Shown here piece by piece: positions 36,848 through 45,353 of a stretch of 64,000 nucleotides of DNA; the stretch's first letter is position 1, and each line of letters begins with the position of its first letter. The notes under the pieces were generated by a model. The model was not told the DNA's origin. It searched no databases and saw only the letters and a list, made by a program, of their open reading frames with translations. Source of the DNA: Nocardia farcinica (GTDB lineage Bacteria; Actinomycetota; Actinomycetes; Mycobacteriales; Mycobacteriaceae); the NCBI RefSeq assembly GCF_001182745.1, contig NZ_LN868938.1, positions 1,116,001 through 1,180,000 of the forward strand, written 5' to 3'. Both the position numbers and the translations under genes were made by a program.

Positions 36848-37663
36848 ATGGACATGTCCACTACACGTATCGCCGTCGTGACCGGCGCATCGTCGGGAAT
36901 AGGCCGGGCCACCGCCGCGGCCCTGTCCGACCACGGCTACCGGGTGATCGGGACCAGCCGCAACCCGCACGCCGTCCCGGACCGAGATCTGTTGCCGGGC
37001 ATCGACTACCGGCCGCTGGACTTGACCGACCACGACTCCATCCAACAGTTCGTCTCAACGCTGGACGACGTCGACGTCCTGGTCAACAACGCCGGTGAGA
37101 GCCAAGCCGGACCGCTGACCGACCTGCCTGACGACGCCGTGGCCCGGCTGTTCCAACTCAACGTGCTCGGCCCGATCACACTCACCCGAGCGGTGCTGCC
37201 CGGCATGCGCCGACGCCGGGCCGGGCGGGTGGTGATGGTCGGTTCGATGCTGGCCAGCTTCCCGCTGCCCTACCGCTCCTCCTACGTCGCCACCAAAGCA
37301 GCGCTCCGTGGATTCGCCACCGCGGCACGGTTCGAGGAATCGCCGTACGGCGTCTGGCTCACCACTGTGGAACCGGGGCAGGTCGATTCCGGCCTCCGTG
37401 AACGACGCACGAAATACCTCGCCGACAATTCGCCACACACCGCCGAATTCCAGCGCTTCATGACCACACTCGACCGCAAACAAGCCGCCGGCATCACCCC
37501 CGACCGGGTCGCACGCACGATCCTCACCGCGGTGACGGCAGCACGCCCCCGCCCGCTCTACGCCGTCGGCAGCAACGCTCCGGCCGCCTTCGCACTCCAC
37601 CGGATACTCCCCCGCAGCACGATGGAACGCCTCACCGCCCGCACCTATCGACTACACCGCTGA
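36848..37663 (+). CDS. Short-chain dehydrogenase/reductase (SDR)
   Basis: 271 residues, classical SDR. Cofactor motif VVTGASSGIGRA (10-21), LVNNAG near 79-83, catalytic Ser133, Tyr146 and Lys150 in SSYVATK. There is no acidic residue after strand 2 (IGTSRNP), which favours NADPH. The C-terminus is extended by about 25 residues (LHRILPRSTMERLTARTYRLHR). ATG 36848 or 36854 could be used. It lies 68 bases after the P450 gene, a plausible last gene of the operon that would oxidise an alcohol or reduce a ketone produced there. Confidence 0.9.
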   Translation: MDMSTTRIAVVTGASSGIGRATAAALSDHGYRVIGTSRNPHAVPDRDLLPGIDYRPLDLTDHDSIQQFVSTLDDVDVLVNNAGESQAGPLTDLPDDAVARLFQLNVLGPITLTRAVLPGMRRRRAGRVVMVGSMLASFPLPYRSSYVATKAALRGFATAARFEESPYGVWLTTVEPGQVDSGLRERRTKYLADNSPHTAEFQRFMTTLDRKQAAGITPDRVARTILTAVTAARPRPLYAVGSNAPAAFALHRILPRSTMERLTARTYRLHR

Positions 37664-37812
37664 CCCAGCCGACGTCGAGAGAAGACCAAGCAAGCGTTCA
37701 CGCCCGGTCTTTGTCGTCGGCCCCGGCGGTTTCCGAAGCGCCGCGGGAACGCGCGAACCTGTTCGTGTTTCGGCTTGACCCTGACGTTGCGTGAGGGTCG
37801 AAGGTGGGGTGC

Positions 37813-38358
37813 ATGAGCGACTACTTCAATGCCTTCGAGATCAGCCCCGTTCCCACGCCGGGCCCGGACGTCGTCGCGCCGGAGCCGTTCCGCGGCATCT
37901 ACGGCATGCCCGCGTTCGTGACGATTCCGACCACCGATGTGGCGGCGTCGCTGGACTTCTGGACCCGCGGGTTGGGCTTCATCGAGCTGTTCACCATCCC
38001 CGGCGCGGTCGTGCATCTGCGCCGGTGGGCGTTCCAGGACGTGCTGCTGGTGCCGGCGTCGGCGGCCGCGACGCAACCACCGGCGATGAGCGTGAGTTTC
38101 GCGTGCGTGCTCGACCAGATCGATTCCCTGGTCGAGGCCTGCCGTGCGCTGCGCCCGGATTCGGTCGACGGCCCGCGCGACACCCCGTGGAACACGCGCG
38201 ACATCGAGGTGCGCACGCCGGAGAACGCGCGGGTGATCATGACCGCGGCCAAGCCGTTCGACCCGACCGGGCCGGAGGCGCGCAATCTGGCGGCGGTGGG
38301 CATCACCGCCCCGGAGGAGGTTGCGGGCGACAATGCAGAGCATGCCCGAGGACAGTGA
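37813..38358 (+). CDS. VOC (glyoxalase/bleomycin-resistance fold) protein
   Basis: 181 residues. One paired beta-alpha-beta unit is visible: MPAFVTIPTTDVAASLDFWTRGLGFIELFTIPGAVVHLRRWAFQDVLLV, and the second half SVSFACVLDQIDSLVEACRAL, IEVRTPENARVIMTAA. The metal ligands of glyoxalase I are not all present, so a binding or resistance role is as likely as an enzyme. AAGGTGGGG lies just upstream of ATG 37813. Its 3' end overlaps the MerR-TipAS gene, so the two are expressed together, like drug-binding proteins paired with drug-sensing regulators. Confidence 0.82.
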   Translation: MSDYFNAFEISPVPTPGPDVVAPEPFRGIYGMPAFVTIPTTDVAASLDFWTRGLGFIELFTIPGAVVHLRRWAFQDVLLVPASAAATQPPAMSVSFACVLDQIDSLVEACRALRPDSVDGPRDTPWNTRDIEVRTPENARVIMTAAKPFDPTGPEARNLAAVGITAPEEVAGDNAEHARGQ

Positions 38359-39139
38359 CGGCCTGACCGTCGGCCAGGCCGCGGCCCGGCTGGGAGTGAC
38401 CGTGCGCGCGCTGCACCACTGGGACGACATCGGCCTGGCGCTGCCGTCGCTGCGCACAGCCACCGGGTACCGGCTCTACACGGGCGCGGATCTGCAACGG
38501 CTGCACCGCATCGTCGTCTACCGCGAACTCGGGCTCGGCCTGGACCGGATCCGCGCCGTCCTGGACGACTCGGCCACCGAGGTACCCGCCGCGTTGCGTG
38601 CGCAACGGGCCCAGGTGCGCGAGCGGATCGCCCGGCTCGAGCAGCTCGCCGCCGGGCTGGACCGGATGATCGAGGCGCACGAGCGCGGCCTGCTGCTGAC
38701 CGCCGAGCAGCAGGCCGCGCTGTTCGGGCCGCGCTGGGATCCCGGCTGGGCCGCCGAGGCCCGCCGCCGCTACGGGGCGGGCCCGCAGTGGCAGCAGTTC
38801 GCCGAGCGCGCGGCCACCCGCAGCCCGGAGGACTGGCAGGCCGTCGCCGCCGAGATGACCGATCTCGAGCAGGCGCTCGGCGCGGCCATGGACGCCGGGA
38901 TCGCGCCCGGCAGTCCCGAGGCGAACGACCTCGTCGACCGGCATCGGACGATCTTCGGCGCCTACTTTCCGATCGATCGCGCCCAGCAGGTGTGCCTGGG
39001 GCGCATGTTCGACACCGATCCCGGCTTCACCGCCCACTACGACGGCATCCGTGCGGGCCTGGCGAGCTGGTTGCGCCGCAGCATCGACGCCGCCGCCCGC
39101 GCGCACGGCATCGACCCCGACACCGCCACCTGGCAGTGA
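38333..39139 (+). CDS. MerR family regulator with TipAS antibiotic-recognition domain
   Basis: 268 residues. MerR helix-turn-helix: LTVGQAAARLGVTVRALHHWDDIGLALPSLRTATGYRLYTGADLQRL. A long dimerisation coil follows (VRERIARLEQLAAGLDRMIEAH). From about 150 there is a TipAS-like domain (WQQFAERAATRSPEDWQAVAAEM, HRTIFGAYFPIDRAQQVCLGRMF), the fold that binds thiopeptides in Streptomyces TipA. Several starts are possible (TTG 38321, ATG 38333, ATG 38342); GGAGGAGG is at 38313-38320. It overlaps the VOC gene by 26 bases, so it probably autoregulates that pair in response to an antibiotic-like ligand. Confidence 0.88.
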   Translation: MQSMPEDSDGLTVGQAAARLGVTVRALHHWDDIGLALPSLRTATGYRLYTGADLQRLHRIVVYRELGLGLDRIRAVLDDSATEVPAALRAQRAQVRERIARLEQLAAGLDRMIEAHERGLLLTAEQQAALFGPRWDPGWAAEARRRYGAGPQWQQFAERAATRSPEDWQAVAAEMTDLEQALGAAMDAGIAPGSPEANDLVDRHRTIFGAYFPIDRAQQVCLGRMFDTDPGFTAHYDGIRAGLASWLRRSIDAAARAHGIDPDTATWQ

Positions 39140-39146
39140 GCGCCCG

Positions 39147-39992
39147 TCAGCGCAGGGCGGCCAGGCAGCGGCGGATCAACGGCGCGTCGTCGCACTCGCG
39201 GGCCTCCATCGTGCCGTGGGCGGCCGAACCGTCGACGCGGGCGGCGGCGAACAGGGTGAAACCCGGTCCGCCGCCGCCGTGCCCGACGATCGCGGGCGGG
39301 TTCCCGGAGGTCATCAGGCCCGCGCCGTATCCCGGGTCGGACAGCGGGTGACCGGGCGCGTCGACCGGGTGGGTGCGGCACATGGCGGTCGGGAGCTCGG
39401 CGCCGAGCGTGCCCGACAGCAGCCGCGCCAGCGCCGCCGCCGTATCGGTGACATCGGCGCAGAAGGTGCCGGGGTAGACCCAGCGCGGATCGTAGGCGCG
39501 CACGCCGACGGGGATCTCGACGGTGCAGTGCGCCCAGTCCGCCCGGGACGCGAACGGGTGGGCGGGCAGCTCGAGCGGGTCGAGCACCAGGCGGCGCAGG
39601 ACCGGGAAGAAGCGGTCGCCGTGCTGTTCCTCGAGCGCGCGGCGCACCAGCAGATAGCCGGGATTGGAGTACCGGAACACCCCCGGCCGCGCCAGCTCCA
39701 CCCGTTCGAGGATCACCTCCTCGGACCAGGCGTCCCCGCGCTCGGCCACGTCGCGCCGATACTCCGGCCACGCGCCGTAATCGCCGAGCCCCGAGCGATG
39801 CGTCAGCAGATCCCCCACCCGCAACCCTGCCAGCCGCGCCGGAACCGGCGCCACCGCACCGATCTCCCGCTCCGGGTCCAGACAGCGCAGCACCGCGGCC
39901 GCGGTGAAGATCTTGGCAATGCTGTACACCGGGGTCACCGTCACGGCCGCCGAGTGTAGACACCATGCGTCCGGCGAGACGGGATCGAGCAA
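39147..39992 (-). CDS. Serine hydrolase, beta-lactamase/DD-peptidase (class C-like) family
   Basis: SIAK is the SxxK active-site motif, followed by IFTAAAVLRC, GDLLTHRSGLGDYG, the YSN triad in GVFRYSNPGYLLVRRAL, and GHGGGGPGF as the third (HxG-like) motif. This is a complete esterase/beta-lactamase-type catalytic set. The start is unclear: TTG 39992 gives 281 residues, GTG 39944 gives 265 with SIAK only eight residues in. Family members usually have 40-60 residues before the motif, so the N-terminus looks short. No signal peptide was found, so it is a cytoplasmic esterase or a truncated protein. Convergent with the MerR gene, 7-base gap. Confidence 0.75.
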   Translation of the reverse strand: MLDPVSPDAWCLHSAAVTVTPVYSIAKIFTAAAVLRCLDPEREIGAVAPVPARLAGLRVGDLLTHRSGLGDYGAWPEYRRDVAERGDAWSEEVILERVELARPGVFRYSNPGYLLVRRALEEQHGDRFFPVLRRLVLDPLELPAHPFASRADWAHCTVEIPVGVRAYDPRWVYPGTFCADVTDTAAALARLLSGTLGAELPTAMCRTHPVDAPGHPLSDPGYGAGLMTSGNPPAIVGHGGGGPGFTLFAAARVDGSAAHGTMEARECDDAPLIRRCLAALR

Positions 39993-40036
39993 GGGCGAGC
40001 GGGGCGTCCGAACCGTTCCGGTCCGCGTGGCCGGGG

Positions 40037-40558
40037 TCAGCCGAACAGGCGCCGCCACCAGCGGATCAGAACCCAACCGCGGCGCGGCCGCGATGCGGGC
40101 CCGCCGCCGGACTCTGGACGGGGCCTCGACACACCTGACACACCGGTGGTCCTGCGTGCGCGGCGCTGCCGCCAACCCGCCACCACCTCCTCGGCGTCGG
40201 CGAGGGCCAGCGGTACCTGGGGCGGGGTGGGTGTGCGGATCCATGCGGCGATGCGCCGGTTCAGGGCGCTCACCGCCGCGCGCACCTCGGTTTCGCTGTC
40301 GAGCTCGTCGACGGTCGCGGGCAATCGCTCCAGATCCCGTCGCAGCAGCAGCGAATCGGGCAGCAGCCCGTCGGTGGGGGCGCCCTCGCGGCGCAGATAG
40401 TCGCGGATCCACCAGTTCTCGTCCACCGGGGTGCCCGCGCCCGGGATCGGTTTGCCCGCGCCGCGCAGGTTCGCGAACTCGCCGCGCTCGGTGGCCTCGC
40501 GGATCTGCTTGTCGACCCACGACTCGAAGGTGTGCTCGACGGGTTTCCGCTCGGTCAT
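40037..40558 (-). CDS. DUF1992 (DnaJ-C28-like) protein
   Basis: 173 residues. FESWVDKQIREATERGEFANLRGAGKPIP is the hallmark of the DUF1992 domain, also found in the human DnaJ homologue DNAJC28, followed by a helical segment (RRDLERLPATVDELDSETEVRAAVSALNRRIAAWI). The last 45 residues are Arg/Pro-rich and end WWRRLFG. Function is unknown. It lies 25 bases after the MBL gene on the same strand and ends 44 bases before the serine hydrolase start. Confidence 0.88.
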   Translation of the reverse strand: MTERKPVEHTFESWVDKQIREATERGEFANLRGAGKPIPGAGTPVDENWWIRDYLRREGAPTDGLLPDSLLLRRDLERLPATVDELDSETEVRAAVSALNRRIAAWIRTPTPPQVPLALADAEEVVAGWRQRRARRTTGVSGVSRPRPESGGGPASRPRRGWVLIRWWRRLFG

Positions 40559-40583
40559 ACCGCCATGCTACGAACCGCGGCGC

Positions 40584-41669
40584 TCACACCGCGAAGGTCA
40601 GCCGTCCCGGATTGACGTAATCGGCCGGATCCCGCAGCGACCGCAGCTCCGGGCGCCGCCCGGCCGGGATGCGGGCCAGTTCCGCGGTCAGCGGCGGTTC
40701 GTAGGCCGCCGCCGAGGAGGTCAAACCGGGCAGCCAGTTGTCGTGGTGGCTGGGCACGAACAGTGCCGGGGCGAGGGCCTCGATGTAGGTGCGTGGGTCG
40801 CGCAGGCCGTTGCTGAGCTGGTTGTAGCCCTGCACCGCGCCGATGTGCACGTCGGTGGCGGGCAGCCCGGCCAGCACGTCGAACACCTGCGGCGCCCGCT
40901 CGGTCAGTGGCCCCGACGAGTCGTGCCAGGTGAGGCTGAACCCGGGGATACGGAACTGGTAGAGCAGCACCCCGCCCTCGGCGTCGAGCAGCCGCGGCAC
41001 CGTGCGGCGCAGATCCGCCGGCGTGGGCGGATGCCGCAGGATCGGGCCGGGTTCGGGCAGCGGGAAGAACCGCGGCGAACCGGCGGCCGGATCGGCGGGG
41101 GTGCGGGCCGAATGCAGATGCCGCACCGCGGTCAGCAACACCGGCCCGACCGTGCGGTCCTCGCGCCGCCCGATCGGGGTCTGCGCGTCACCGAGCCCGA
41201 CGGTCGGGAAACTCGCCTCGGGAACCTGGGCGCGCACCGCCGCGCAGTGCTCGGCGGTGCCGTAGACGGTGGCGCCGCAGGCCTGGGCGATGCGGCCCGC
41301 GTCCCCGGCGTGGTCGAAGTGGCCGTGCCCGATGAAGATCGCCTCCGGCCGCAGATCCGCCAGATCCTGCGATGTCGCGGGAACATACCCGGAACTGGTC
41401 AGCCGCGGCACCCAGGCGTCCAGCAGCAGCACCGCCCCGCCGATCGCGACGGCGTAGGTCGTGCACCCCACCCAGGACAGCACCACCCGATCCGCGCGCA
41501 CCGCACCGGTGACCGGGTCCACCACGTCGGCGCCGAAGAACCGCACCCGCGCGGCCACACACCGCGGCGACCCCGGCTGCACCGCCTGCAGCGGCGCCGG
41601 CCCACCCAGCAGGCCCGCGCCCAGGGCGGCGGCGCGTCCGATCAGACGACGAGGATCGATGCTGCACAC
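40584..41669 (-). CDS. MBL-fold metallo-hydrolase, probably exported
   Basis: 361 residues. A twin-arginine-type N-terminus RRLIGRAAALGAGLLGG suggests export. The metal motif HGHFDHAGD (115-123) supplies the HxHxDH ligands. Strands VVLSWVGCTTYAVAIGGAVLLLDAW precede it, and the later ligands include TAVRHLHSA, TWHDSSG and VPSHHDNW. It is a binuclear-zinc hydrolase, but whether it acts on lactones, phosphodiesters or other esters cannot be told. It starts 45 bases after mshC on the same strand. Confidence 0.85.
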   Translation of the reverse strand: MCSIDPRRLIGRAAALGAGLLGGPAPLQAVQPGSPRCVAARVRFFGADVVDPVTGAVRADRVVLSWVGCTTYAVAIGGAVLLLDAWVPRLTSSGYVPATSQDLADLRPEAIFIGHGHFDHAGDAGRIAQACGATVYGTAEHCAAVRAQVPEASFPTVGLGDAQTPIGRREDRTVGPVLLTAVRHLHSARTPADPAAGSPRFFPLPEPGPILRHPPTPADLRRTVPRLLDAEGGVLLYQFRIPGFSLTWHDSSGPLTERAPQVFDVLAGLPATDVHIGAVQGYNQLSNGLRDPRTYIEALAPALFVPSHHDNWLPGLTSSAAAYEPPLTAELARIPAGRRPELRSLRDPADYVNPGRLTFAV

Positions 41670-41714
41670 CTCAGCACCACATCACGCCGGATCCCCGGTG
41701 GGCAAACCGGACCG

Positions 41715-42953
41715 TCACAGGCGCACGCCGAGCAGCGCGTCCACCGCCTCGGCGATCGCGGCGGGCGCGCCGCTGTCCGAACCGCCGTAGTCGAGCGCTT
41801 CGGTGACCCAGTTGTCGACCGCGGCAAGAGCTTTCGGGGAGTCCAGGTCGTCGGCCAGGTGCTGGCGCAGCCGGGCGATCGTGTCGTGGGCGGCCGGGCC
41901 CGCCGACAGGGCGGTGGCCGAGCGCCAGCGCGCCAGCCGCGCGAGCGCCGCCTCGAGGACGGCGTCGGTCCACATCCGGTCCTGCCGGTAGTGCCCGTCG
42001 AGCAGGCCGAGCCGGATCGCGGCCGGATCCACCCCGTCCTTGCGCAACGTCGACACCAGCACCAGGTTGCCCCGGGACTTCGACATCTTCTCCCCGTCCA
42101 GACCGATCAGCCCGGCGTGCACGTAATGGCGGGCGAAGCGGCGACCCGCCACCACCGATTCGGCGTGCGCGGCGGAATATTCGTGGTGCGGGTAGATCAG
42201 ATCGCTGCCGCCGCCCTGGATGTCGAACTCCGGGCCCAGCCGGTTCAACGCGATCGCCGAACACTCGATGTGCCAGCCGGGTCTGCCCGCACCGAACGGC
42301 GCGGGCCACGACGGCTCCCCCGGCCGCGCGGCACGCCACAGCAACGCATCCAGCGGGTCACGCTTGCCGGGACGATCGGGGTCACCGCCGCGCTCGGCGA
42401 ACAACCGCTCCATCGTCGCCCGGTCGTAGCCGGACTCGTAGCCGAACTGCTCGGTGGCGTCGGTGCGGAAGTAGATGTCGGGGAAGTCGGGGTCGTCGAC
42501 CACATAGGCCGCGCCGGTGGCCAGCAGCTTCTGCACGAATTCGACCACCTCCTCGACCGATTCGACCGCGCCGACGTACTCGCGCGGCGGCAGCACGCGC
42601 AGCGCGGCCATGTCGGTGCGGAACAGCTCGATCTCGCGGCTGCCCAGCTCCCGCCAGTCCACCCCGTCGCGGGCGGCGCGCTCGAACAGCGGATCGTCGA
42701 CATCGGTGACGTTCTGCACGTAGTGCACGTCGTGACCGCCGTCGCGCAGCACCCGGTTCACCAGGTCGAAGGTGAGATAGGTGGCGGCGTGCCCGAGATG
42801 GGTGGCGTCGTAGGGGGTGATGCCGCAGACGTACATGGTCGCCGTCGCACCGGGGGCGACGGGGCGCACCTGACGGTCGGCGGTGTCGTACAACCGCAAC
42901 GGCGGCCCTGCTCCGGGGACGGTCGGTAGGGCGGTATCGGACCAGGACTGCAT
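41715..42953 (-). CDS. mshC: MshC, Cys:GlcN-Ins ligase of mycothiol synthesis
   Basis: 412 residues (414 in M. tuberculosis). It is a cysteinyl-tRNA-synthetase-like enzyme that joins cysteine to GlcN-inositol with ATP, the third mycothiol step. Zn-binding Cys43 in [19 protein letters not shown] is followed by the HIGH-like [14 protein letters not shown] supplies the second Zn Cys, and [10 protein letters not shown] is the KMSKS loop. MshC lacks the C-terminal tRNA-anticodon domains of CysS, and this protein stops after VDALLGVRL as expected. ATG 42953 is chosen over the ORF limit 42995. It lies 147 bases after the SCO1664 gene in the conserved cluster. Confidence 0.95.
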   Translation of the reverse strand: MQSWSDTALPTVPGAGPPLRLYDTADRQVRPVAPGATATMYVCGITPYDATHLGHAATYLTFDLVNRVLRDGGHDVHYVQNVTDVDDPLFERAARDGVDWRELGSREIELFRTDMAALRVLPPREYVGAVESVEEVVEFVQKLLATGAAYVVDDPDFPDIYFRTDATEQFGYESGYDRATMERLFAERGGDPDRPGKRDPLDALLWRAARPGEPSWPAPFGAGRPGWHIECSAIALNRLGPEFDIQGGGSDLIYPHHEYSAAHAESVVAGRRFARHYVHAGLIGLDGEKMSKSRGNLVLVSTLRKDGVDPAAIRLGLLDGHYRQDRMWTDAVLEAALARLARWRSATALSAGPAAHDTIARLRQHLADDLDSPKALAAVDNWVTEALDYGGSDSGAPAAIAEAVDALLGVRL

Positions 42954-43100
42954 GACTTCGAGGGTAGAGGTCGCCGCGCGCGCCCCGGCGCACACCCCGG
43001 TCGCCGCGACGGTGCCTGCCCGTCCGGCCGGGTCCGCGACCAGCCGGTACCGGCCGGTCCGGGCGCCGTCAACGGTTGCGATCCGCCGGAAGTGAACGTT

Positions 43101-43913
43101 TCAGAACGCGGGCCAGGGAATCGGGCGGGTGCTGCGCGGCAACGGCATCACCGGCCGTTCGAGCAGATCCTTCGTGCGCGCGGCCAGAGCGTCGATCTCG
43201 GCGTCGGTGATGTGGACGGCCAGCTCGTCGGCCAACGGCCCCGGCAACGTGTCGGCGAACGCGGCGATGTCCTCCACCAGCGCCGCATCGATCGGCTGTC
43301 CGGCCCACCCCCACAACACGGTGCGCAGTTTGTGCTCACTGTGCAGGCAGATCCCGTGGTCGACGCCGTACACCTGCCCGTCGACCCCCTCGAGCGCGTG
43401 CCCGCCCTTGCGGTCGGCGTTGTTGAGCAACACGTCCAGTACCGCCACCCGTTGCAGGCGCGGGTCGTCGGCGTGGACCAGCGAGACCTCCTCGCCGGTC
43501 TCGTCGATCGCGCGCAGCACCTCGCAGAACCCGTCCGGCACCGCCGCGGGCGGGCACAGGTCCACCAGGTCGAGCCGGTCGCCGCGGCCGGTGTGGTGGT
43601 CCACCGACTCCACCCAGCGCTGCACCATGCCGGGCCCGAACGGGCCGTCGCGCAGCACCGTCTGCGGGATCACGCCCCAGCCGATCGCCTCCGACACCAG
43701 ATAGGAGGCGACTTCGCGGCCGGCGAGCGTGCCGTCGGGGAAATCCCACAGCGGCCGCTCGCCGCGCACCGGCTTGTACACCACCCGCAGCGGCGTGCCC
43801 TGGGCGGTCTCGGCGCCGACGACCTCGCAGACGAGGGTCACGTTGGAGGCGGTGCTGATCCGCCCGATCACGCTCAGCTCACCGCTGTGGAACCCGTCGT
43901 CGCCGCCCGCCAC
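43101..43913 (-). CDS. SCO1664 family protein, kinase-like fold (PI3/4-kinase-related)
   Basis: 270 residues. VVYKPVRGERPLWDFPDG places Lys47 and the strand pattern of a PI3K/HipA-like ATP site. LLNNADRKGGH (163-171) resembles the catalytic loop, and VYGVDHGICLH with Asp185 the metal-binding DFG-equivalent. These three motifs suggest an active phosphotransferase, but the family is described only as conserved actinobacterial protein. It begins three bases after the DUF3090 stop and is followed by mshC. Target unknown. Confidence 0.85.
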   Translation of the reverse strand: MAGGDDGFHSGELSVIGRISTASNVTLVCEVVGAETAQGTPLRVVYKPVRGERPLWDFPDGTLAGREVASYLVSEAIGWGVIPQTVLRDGPFGPGMVQRWVESVDHHTGRGDRLDLVDLCPPAAVPDGFCEVLRAIDETGEEVSLVHADDPRLQRVAVLDVLLNNADRKGGHALEGVDGQVYGVDHGICLHSEHKLRTVLWGWAGQPIDAALVEDIAAFADTLPGPLADELAVHITDAEIDALAARTKDLLERPVMPLPRSTRPIPWPAF

Positions 43914-43916
43914 GCA

Positions 43917-44501
43917 TCACTCCTCTAGTTCGGCCGCGCCGAAGATCTCTCCGCGCTTGTATCCGTTGGTGCGCACGCACATGTGCCCGCGCGGCGACAG
44001 CGGTTCCCCGCACAGCGGGCACGGCGGACGGCCCGCGGCGATCACCTTCGCCGACCGCAGCGCGAACTCCCGCGCCTGCACCGGGGTCAGGAACACCCGC
44101 ACCGCGTCGGGGCCCTCCTCGGTGTCGTCGAGCACCACCGACTCGTCGACCTCGGTCTCGGTGATGGCCAGCAGTTCCACCACCACCGCGCCGGCGTCGG
44201 CGTCCCAGCCCAAGCCCATCGTGCCGACCCGGAACTCGGCGTCGATCGGGGTGACCAGCGGGTCGGTGTCGGAGACGTCCTCGGCCTGCGGCGGCACCGG
44301 CGCGCCGAAACGGCGGGCGACCTCGTCCAGCAGCAGACCCATGCGGTCGGCGAGCACCTTCACCTGCTGCTTCTCCAGCAGCACGCTGACCACCCGCGGC
44401 TGTTCGACGGCCTGCAGATAGAACGCGCGATCGCCCGGCTCACCGACGGTCCCGGCGACGAAACGATCGGGGGTGCGAAATACATGGATTGCTCGTGCCA
44501 T
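43917..44501 (-). CDS. DUF3090 family protein with C-terminal zinc ribbon
   Basis: 194 residues. MARAIHVFRTPDRFVAGTVGEPGDRAFYLQAV is the N-terminal signature, followed by QPRVVSVLLEKQQVKVLADRMGLLLDEV. The C-terminus CPLCGEPLSPRGHMC could bind zinc with one more ligand. ATG 44501 is preceded by AGGAGG at ideal spacing; the GTG six bases earlier would sit on that site. It is the middle gene of a trio with the phosphatase and the SCO1664 protein, always together in many actinobacteria. Biochemical role unknown. Confidence 0.88.
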   Translation of the reverse strand: MARAIHVFRTPDRFVAGTVGEPGDRAFYLQAVEQPRVVSVLLEKQQVKVLADRMGLLLDEVARRFGAPVPPQAEDVSDTDPLVTPIDAEFRVGTMGLGWDADAGAVVVELLAITETEVDESVVLDDTEEGPDAVRVFLTPVQAREFALRSAKVIAAGRPPCPLCGEPLSPRGHMCVRTNGYKRGEIFGAAELEE

Positions 44502-44551
44502 CTGCACCTCCTGCTACTGACCCTGATCGACTACCCGCGGCGCGCGGTGCT

Positions 44552-45298
44552 CTACCGCTCCGCATTCCCATTATCCGCACCACCGGTAGCGCCGATCTCG
44601 CCGCCGGGCACCGGGCCGGAGGTGTCGGGACGGTCCTTGTCGGAGTCGGCGTTCGGGGCCGGTTCCCGCACCGCCTCGAGCGCCGAGAGGTCCGAGCCGG
44701 TGTCGTTGAGCCGCCACACGTACGGCGCGTGCGGGGTGTAGCGGACGACGCTGAGCGAGGCCGGTTCCACCACGATGCGCTGGAACCAGTCCAGGTGCAG
44801 GCCGAGCGCGTCGGCGAGCACCGATTTGATGACGTCGCCGTGCGTGCACGCCACCCACAGCACGTCGTGGCCGTGACGTTCGGCGAAGACCCGGTCGTGT
44901 TCGCGGATCGCGGCCACCGCCCTGGTCTGCACCTGCGCCAGCCCCTCACCGCCGGGGAACACCGCCCCCGAGGCGTGCCGTTGCACCACCTTCCACAGCG
45001 GTTCGGTGAGCAGGTCGGCGATCGCCTTGCCGGTCCAGTCGCCGTAGTCGACCTCGATGAGCCGGTCGTCGTCCTGCGGGTCCAGGCCCAGCTTCTCCGC
45101 CAGCGGGCCCACCGTGCGCCGGCAGCGCAGCAGCGGGGAATGCACGATGTGGCGGATGGGCAGGCCGCCGAGCCGTTCGGCCACCGCGCGGGCCTGCTCC
45201 TGGCCGCGTTCGGTGAGGTCGACACCCGCGCTGCGCCCCGCCAGCGTGCGGGCGGTGTTCGAGGTGGACACACCGTGGCGCAACAGGATCACCGTCAT
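44552..45298 (-). CDS. Histidine phosphatase, MSMEG_4193 family
   Basis: 248 residues. LLRHGVSTSNT carries the phosphoryl-accepting His8, VHSPLLRCRRTV the second Arg, and VACTHGDVIKSVL the second His. The fold is that of phosphoglycerate-mutase-like phosphatases. After about residue 205 the sequence becomes acidic and low-complexity (DSDKDRPDTSGPVPGGE), a probable disordered tail. A phosphatase next to a kinase-like protein (SCO1664) suggests a shared phospho-substrate. It is 55 bases after uppP and 50 before the DUF3090 gene. Confidence 0.9.
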   Translation of the reverse strand: MTVILLRHGVSTSNTARTLAGRSAGVDLTERGQEQARAVAERLGGLPIRHIVHSPLLRCRRTVGPLAEKLGLDPQDDDRLIEVDYGDWTGKAIADLLTEPLWKVVQRHASGAVFPGGEGLAQVQTRAVAAIREHDRVFAERHGHDVLWVACTHGDVIKSVLADALGLHLDWFQRIVVEPASLSVVRYTPHAPYVWRLNDTGSDLSALEAVREPAPNADSDKDRPDTSGPVPGGEIGATGGADNGNAER

Positions 45299-45353
45299 GG
45301 CGCCAGCCTAGCCGCCGGGTGGGCGTGGCCTCGGTGCACCGGCATCGCCGCGC

